In this document: piece by piece, positions 58,290 through 64,000 of the stretch
How the letters are laid out: each line of letters starts with the position of its first letter
Position numbering within the stretch: the stretch's first letter is position 1
Assembly (NCBI RefSeq): GCF_921293095.1
Contig: NW_025791658.1
Coordinates: 6,758,001-6,822,000 of the forward strand
Source of the DNA: Ischnura elegans
Lineage: Eukaryota; Arthropoda; Insecta; Odonata; Coenagrionidae
Length of the DNA stretch: 64,000 bases
Direction: 5' to 3'
Translations under genes and position numbers: made by a program
The notes under the pieces: generated by a model
Seen by the model: only the letters and a program-made list of their open reading frames with translations
The model's database searches: none
What the model was told of the DNA's origin: nothing

Positions 58290-60943
58290 GGAATACCCAC
58301 CACTAAAAGTATAAGAAAGAGAGACCAATGCGTTCAAATAAGTTTCCCCAGCTAATGGACAATGGGAGGATAAATAAATTCCAAGGAAATGTAAGGATTT
58401 GTTGGAATTGTTTTCATCTTAAATGCGCCGTGGAGAGCAGGGAGCTTGCTCTCTCTATCGGAGAAGGGATAATAATCCGGGTAGCACTCCCCGTTGTGAG
58501 GGTGTCCAGTCCTCGAAAGATGCCTTTGTGCTCTCTGCCACTAGGTTGGGACGAGCTCAAGCAACCGCGGAAAGGATGGCAATAAAATCTTAAGGAAAGG
58601 CTGCCAGTGGTAAGAAAATCTGGTCAAACGTAGAAAAACATTTTTCCCACACTCACCATGCAGACAGTTTAAAAACGTTCCCACAGCCTAAGGGTTAAGT
58701 TTATGAGAAGAATTCTGTTTTCTCCCACTCCTCTCTGTACTTCCTTGGTATTTACTCAGCCAATCCCTTTTGTCTTCAGCTTTCATAAAGGGCAACGCAT
58801 TACCAGAGCTTCCACTTTTGACTTTTCAGCAGCTGTTGATTTTGAATCCTTGCAACCAATTTTAAAATATGCTCCAAAGATAATAATATGATATATAAAT
58901 AATAATAATAATTTTATTACTCCACACAAAAATTACATGACAATAGCAAAATTGAATAATTTTAGGTAGCCGCAAAGGATAACCTGTTTGAGGCTACCAT
59001 CCAAAATAACAATACATTATGCTTTACATATAGTGTAGCTCATTTTGTGTTACCTTGATAATCTACACTAACAAATCTTAAGTGTGTACATAAGAAACAG
59101 CTATAGTAGTATTTATAATTCATTTGAATCAATATTTTATAACAATATTTGTTCTACACTTTCTTTAGTTAAAGCCAATAATGTGCATTTTGCAAAAACT
59201 TTTTCAAAGACTTTGAAATAAAGCATGACTGGGGTAACAAATTAAAAAACTTTGGTCTTACGTACAAGAAACATCTTTTAAACAAAGTCAAATTTGGTTG
59301 TGGTAAGGGCACACTTATGTTACGCAGGGTAAAGGGAGAAGGCAGGGACTGAAATATTTTAGAGCTACCACTTCTAGCATAAAGGTATCGTAGAACCTTA
59401 TAAATATATAGATGCCTCAATGGAAGCAAACGCAAATGAAGAAACAGTGGGAAGGATCTTTCAAATCTGTCCTTTTTCAAAATAAACATATAATATTTTT
59501 TGTAAAAAACTGCAGGTTTGAAATATGCACCACCCCAACAAAAAAAGCCATATATAGTGTCAGGTGTATTGTTTCTTATTTTTGTATTATTATTCTCAGC
59601 TGCGAATAGATTCTTCTTTTTTATAAAATGCTCTCTGCGCCTCTGCTATTCCATTGAATACTTCTTTCTTGCTTCATTCATCAGTGGTATCTAGGCTTTC
59701 TGCAGCTTAACATATCAAACTGACTATGTATCAGGATGTGAGACTTTGAAAATATCATAGTGCGTTGAAGCCCTGAGCAGTGGTGGAATTATATATTTAA
59801 GTGTGGAAATTATCATTTGTTGTTTATATTATATAAGAGATATATTGCATTTAAACCTGAAACAATTTCATACGCTTGAAGCCACTGTCCTTTTGAGTAT
59901 ATAAATTGTAAAGGATTCAGTTATTTTAGGGCTAACTATTGAGTTTCCAATGAAATATACATTAGAGAATTTGTATCCATTCCCTGGACGTAACAACAAC
60001 TCAAGTAAGCCCCACTTATCCATGGAGAGTAAAATGAACCTTTTTAAGTCGCCATGGCTCTCTCGTCATTGTTGGCCGGGGATTTATAGGGAAAATTGCA
60101 CAGTAAAAGGGAAGAACTCATGTTGGGGGAACAATAACACTTAATTTTGCTTCAGTAGCATACCCAACGCCGACTGCCCAATTTGCTGTCGTCTCCCTTC
60201 TCTCGTCAGCGCTTCCATTCTCAGGTCGGGTGTATGGCAAGATCCCGTACAAAGAGGGGGCTGGGTGGTGGGGTATCATTGGAAAAGGAAGGATAAAAAT
60301 GCTGCCTTTGAAAAGGAAAGGAAACGAGGCAAGGAATGCCACAGCTACTTCTTACGCCTTCATATTTCCCCATCGAAGTTACACAACTTTTGCCCAATGA
60401 GGAGTTCATGTACAGATTTATCATTTTCATTGACTCAGAACACCCCTACATTTTATCTTGTCTGCCGAAGTTACTTTGGTTTGTTCGAATGTTTGATGTT
60501 ATTAAACTGAATTAGAATCGAAAATACACTTTATTTATTTTCTGTTATTCACCCTAGTTATTTTCCTAGGATTTATGTCATTACCTTTGGATTCTTGAAT
60601 CACCTGCAAAGTTAAACCCTCAAATAAATTTCTGCTATGAATAAGATAATATCTTGAGTGATATGTATCTCCCAAAGGCATTGCTTTGAGGATCATCTTG
60701 TGGATTTTTCTGGGATTTAGCTATGTAAATAAGAGTTAGCTGGTATATAGTAAAAAGGTAACTTTAAAAACCTAATTTTAAGGAATTTGAATTTCTGACA
60801 TTAATTTGAATTCAGGCAGATTGCAGGATAGTATGAAGAACATAAGAAATCATTCATTGCAATAAGTTTTAGTAAAATTTTTCCAAAACAAAGTTCAGAA
60901 TCTGCTGTTCACATATGGATCTTATTTTGATTCTTGCTTTTAG
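58290..60943. other. Intron 5, distal part
   Basis: It holds no firmly supported exon. 58778-58870 follows a cttcag and stays open but lacks a matching donor. 60120-60350 is GC-richer without a recognised class. It ends with the acceptor ttcttgcttttag. Confidence 0.35.
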
Positions 60944-61096
60944 CACGCTTCAGGGGAGAATAGTGAGTCAATTGAGAGTTTCACTATGGCCCAGGAGTCT
61001 TATACGGAAGCATTTCGTGAGTTTTCTCAAGGGATTGCAAATAATTCTATGCGTGGAAGAATTGATGTAAATAATTGTGGACGATGCACATGCTAA
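60944..61096 (+). CDS. Exon 6 (last coding exon) of the host gene, 50 codons and stop
   Basis: It follows ttcttgcttttag| and is in phase 0. The product begins HASGENSESIESFTMAQESY and ends NNCGRCTC before TAA at 61094-61096. The short Cys-containing tail CGRCTC has no known motif that I can name. The AATAAA at 61187-61192 supports this as the last exon. Confidence 0.65.
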   Translation, partial: HASGENSESIESFTMAQESYTEAFREFSQGIANNSMRGRIDVNNCGRCTC

Positions 61097-61186
61097 GCTT
61101 ATATTTAGCCAACTTTTACTGTTACTAGAATGAGAATTTGGGGGTGACCCATGAGTCCACTATGGAATCAGTGCGTGAATGCTCAC

Positions 61187-61192
61187 AATAAA
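61187..61192 (+). terminator. Polyadenylation signal of the host gene
   Basis: A canonical AATAAA 91 bases after the stop codon of the last exon (context ctcacaataaaagctg). Confidence 0.5.
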
Positions 61193-61199
61193 AGCTGTA

Positions 61200-61990
61200 T
61201 AAAGTTAATGCTTATTGTAATTGATTGTAAAGGATGAAGAACCTGATTTAGTCCATCCATCCATATTTTCTATTTTAGCTCAAGTGCCAATTGGATGGTG
61301 AGAAGTGTTATGTTTATTTACATTTTTGTAGTTATTTGTACCTTTTTTAATATTCTTCCCTCAAAAAAGATTTTTTTGCACTGAAAAGTTTGAAAATTTA
61401 ATTACTTTGACTAAATGCTAGGAATGTTTTCTTTATTTTCTTGATGCAGCATGATTACAGTTAAGGATACATATCAGGATGCTGCCTTGCTTCAGCCAAC
61501 CTTTGAGATCAGTTTATTAAAAATTGTTAACAAATTACCAGAATAAAATTACCTGGTTTTAAGAATTGTGTATAGAAAACTAAATTTCATTGTTCATAGA
61601 AAATTTGAATCTGATCAAATGAGTGCAAAAATTAGCTTTCCTTTTTGTCCATATCAAATTATTGGAAAAATTAACTAAAATCTTTTGAGAGAGCACATTC
61701 CTATTCACCCGTTTTTCCCCGGAATTAGCGATGGTGCACAGTTAGGTTTAACAAAGATTCAAGCATGAAGATTCCTTGGAGCAAAGAATGTAATAGATGT
61801 AATTTTGAATTATGAGGAATGCTCCGGAAATGAAATCAGTATGGCCAAGAAACAGCCGAACTTGATTTCAGTCCCATAATTAGAGTAGTGTGCTATTATA
61901 GGTGTGCATGGTAATGATAGTGAGTATCCATGCTATTTTTCTCTAGTTAAATTATGCTTCTAGCATATAGTTTTATCCACTTTGCAACGG
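61200..61990. other. Unassigned downstream sequence
   Basis: No gene or repeat with readable ends was recognised between the polyadenylation signal and the SINE. Confidence 0.4.
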
Positions 61991-62007
61991 AGGTAAATTT
62001 AGGGGCA

Positions 62008-62334
62008 AAGAGTATGGGGGTTCAAGGGGAACCCTTCAAGGATGCAACACACCGGAGCCGGGAACTAAGCCCGTGGCTTATAAGCCCGATCACCCGGAGA
62101 GGGGCTGTAGAGGAAGGGAAAAGGAAAGAGGCGCCGCCGCGATGGGAGCCCGACGACGCCTCTGGGGGTAAGGGAAACGGTTGGAAGGGATGGGACGGGG
62201 AAAAACACCTTAACGCTATAAAAGCAAAAATGGCCCACTAAATTGGCGAAACCAGGCAAAGCCATTACTGTGCCAGTGATTTTAGAGGATCATTCTATGA
62301 GGAAGAATGATCCAACGGTCAAATCGTTAGATAA
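62008..62334. mobile_element. SINE copy 2 with 13-bp target duplication
   Basis: AAATTTAGGGGCA occurs at 61995-62007 and 62335-62347. The inner sequence shares gaggcgccgccgcgatggga ... acgacgcctc and the tail hairpin ggatcattctatgaggaaga with the copy at 24098-24404, and ends aatcgttagat. The 5' parts differ between the copies, so either the head is variable or one copy is truncated. Confidence 0.78.
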
Positions 62335-62634
62335 AAATTTAGGGGCAGTAACCTTTCCCCTTTGAAAGTTGCTTCACATAATTTTGCAACTCAACCGTTA
62401 ACCCTTAAGTAGAGGGGTGGGCCACATGGTTGGCCAATAGTGTTTCATTTGTGTACCGTTTATCACATGATGGCAAGCTATACACATTGTTTTCGGCACT
62501 GTACTTAATTAAGCCCCTAAAGCCTCACATACATATATTTTGGTAATCGACACATCCTAGCCAGCACAGCCCGTACTGCATCTATATGTGAAGTGGATGC
62601 AATGACGATTCAATGCATGATAGGATGCGTTATG

Positions 62635-62663
62635 TACAGTCGGATTCAAAAGTATTGCAACAA
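62635..62663 (+). repeat. Tc1-like terminal sequence
   Basis: tacagtcggattcaaaagta followed by ttgcaac resembles a Tc1/mariner terminal repeat with its TA. No matching inverted end was found before 64000, so the element is truncated or extends beyond the window. The overlapping 93-codon frame 62613-62894 has no recognised domain. Confidence 0.45.
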
Positions 62664-63105
62664 ATGGAGCGGCGCCACTTTCGCCGCAGTTTGGAAATCG
62701 AGTTTCGGCATTTTCTATTGTACCAGTGGGAGGGAAATTTGAACAGCATTCCCACCTCCCGTAATATTTTTATAACAACATCGTTAAAGGGAAATGTATG
62801 CGGGATATGTGCATTGTTTAATACCAAACAATTTATGCAGCTCCTGCTAGATAATACATCTACGTCCAGAACGTCAATTTACCTTCTCTCGTAAGTTGGC
62901 CGATCCGTCGAAGTATATTGTTCTACAATTAACGCTGAAGCTTTTCGATCAGCGATAGCGAACACAACATACATATAAAATATCCGCCGCAATATCACAG
63001 TAAATATTGCCAGTGAGTGTTTAAAGTCAGCTTGATTTAGTGACACTAGAAGAGCGGTTCATTCCTTGCCTGACAAAGCTCGCAATGAATCCTCGATGGA
63101 GTCAA

Positions 63106-63182
63106 CGTGTGAGTTGGACTAGTGGTTAAGGTGAAGACTTGCCACGGCAGCAATCCTAAGGCGGCAGTTCGAACCTCTCCAA
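63106..63182 (+). other. tRNA-like sequence (SINE head candidate)
   Basis: It contains a box A-like ggactagtggttaaggtg and a box B-like agttcgaacctctcc. Arm pairing is imperfect, and it is followed by a T-rich stretch. Likely the head of a tRNA-derived SINE and not a working tRNA. Confidence 0.45.
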
Positions 63183-63768
63183 ATCAATATTTTTTCAGTT
63201 ACATAGTATAGCAGTAACATTTTTTTTTCACTTTAACTCATATTAACTTAATTAAAAACTGCTGCCGCATTAAAATTTTGAATAGAGAAAATTCTCTTTT
63301 TGCTTTCCGCGGATATAATTTACGTTTTTACCGAAATATCAGTGCACCAATAATATGGAAAATATTTCTGTCAGGTAAACCGCTCCATCAAGTCCTTTTT
63401 CGTATTACCCGAATATTCTATCGTTTTCAATAATATGTAGACACTCACGAGACCCGCTTAATTGATGGGGCCGGGTCGGAGTAAACTTGGAAGGTTGGCA
63501 CATGAAGCAACCTGCATTCGTTGCCTCCGCGGCGAGCCGGCGAGGACGGACACGGACGCGACTGAGCAACTGAACCTGGAGTCAAACTCTAGGAGCAAGT
63601 GCCCAATCGAAATTAAGATTAGCGGATGGAATGTATTGAGGTAATTCGCGTCCCCACAGACGTTGGGCTGTCTGTGTGTTTTCTTTCGGTCTCCGTGGCG
63701 AGGTTTTTCCTGTCTTTGGATTCATATTCGGACTCACCGTTTACCTCTCCTTGCTACGTGGCTCCGTG

Positions 63769-63850
63769 GCCGAGTGGGTCTATACTGAGTGCTGTAGTTT
63801 CGTTGGAATTCTTGCGAAGGATCGAGTCGGACGTAATCATACTTTTTTTT
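63769..63850 (+). other. tRNA-like sequence (weak SINE head candidate)
   Basis: ctccgtggccgagtgggtct resembles a class II tRNA box A region and ggatcgagtcgga a box B, followed shortly by a run of t. Stems could not be completed by eye. Confidence 0.3.
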
Positions 63851-64000
63851 CCATTTTAATAAGATGTATTCTTAATATCAACATTATCTATGCAGGTGGC
63901 TCGAGAAAAATTCAGTAGTGAATTTTTTAAACGATTAAAGCCATCTAACTAAATGTAGCCTCCGAAGTAGCCCACATTGCGAAAATCCTTGCATCACATG

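Larger units (their letters stand above)
32053..61192 (+). other. Span of the host gene (six coding exons, about 671 aa)
   Basis: Joining 32199-33524, 49155-49313, 55160-55279, 56669-56800, 56960-57085 and 60944-61096 gives one continuous frame: 442 + 53 + 40 + 44 + 42 codons, then 50 plus a TAA. Every exon length is a multiple of three and every boundary is phase 0, so any internal exon can be skipped without a frameshift. Introns are 15630, 5846, 1389, 159 and 3858 bases. Additional exons in the long introns cannot be excluded. The consistency of phase and splice signals is direct evidence; transcription is inferred. Confidence 0.7.

Noticed and set aside
61954..62241. 95-codon frame with RRGAVEEGKRKEAPPR
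   Set aside because: It lies almost wholly within SINE copy 2; the charged composition comes from the GC-rich SINE core.

Overview
This is an AT-rich eukaryotic window. Split exons with GT..AG junctions, dense transposon relics, SINEs and MITEs, and the mix of element families (hAT, Tc1/mariner and pogo-like, PIF/Harbinger-like, piggyBac-like, Copia, an RTE-like LINE) point to an arthropod, most likely an insect with a large genome. No bacterial-type genes, rRNA, functional tRNA or CRISPR array is seen.

One host gene is well supported on the + strand. Its start codon is at 32199. Its exons (32199-33524, 49155-49313, 55160-55279, 56669-56800, 56960-57085, 60944-61096) are all flanked by consensus splice sites and are all phase 0. 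Joined, they encode about 671 residues and end at a TAA, with an AATAAA signal 91 bases later. The first exon carries an ankyrin-like repeat, a predicted coiled coil and a C-terminal domain I cannot name with confidence. The small downstream exons are acidic, and two adjacent ones are clear duplicates of each other. The first intron (15.6 kb) and second intron (5.8 kb) are filled with transposons.

Region by region. 222-4262: two tandem copies of a 2-kb terminal-inverted-repeat element sharing one ATA. 6127-13291: a hAT MITE (8-bp target duplication) split by a 6.4-kb Harbinger-like element (TAA duplication), which itself carries a 166-bp satellite with a 4-unit higher-order period. 13872-16815: a 2.9-kb element with a second TIR element nested inside. 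18200-20850: unassigned, with a possible promoter or exon area. 20853-22489: inverted-repeat element holding a decayed DDE transposase. 23054-24739: a 5-bp-duplication element containing an intact hAT MITE copy and a SINE. 25593-28192: a Tc1-like foldback element with a tRNA-like sequence in each arm. 30589-31423: possible piggyBac-like MITE. 32053-61192: the host gene. Intron 1 holds a pogo-like MITE, a three-layer nest (mariner-like element / hAT with decayed transposase / SINE pair), a Copia relic, a second copy of the 5-bp element, and a foldback with a hammerhead-like core. Intron 2 holds a piggyBac-like MITE and a hAT foldback. Intron 5 holds an RTE-like LINE fragment with a 226-codon open frame. 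62008-62334: a second SINE copy with a 13-bp target duplication. The right end has a Tc1-like terminus and tRNA-like (SINE) heads.

The most informative property is that insertion order can be read directly: several elements have perfect target duplications and related empty sites in the same window, so nests can be unpicked without outside data. All family assignments come from reading motifs by eye; no database search was possible.
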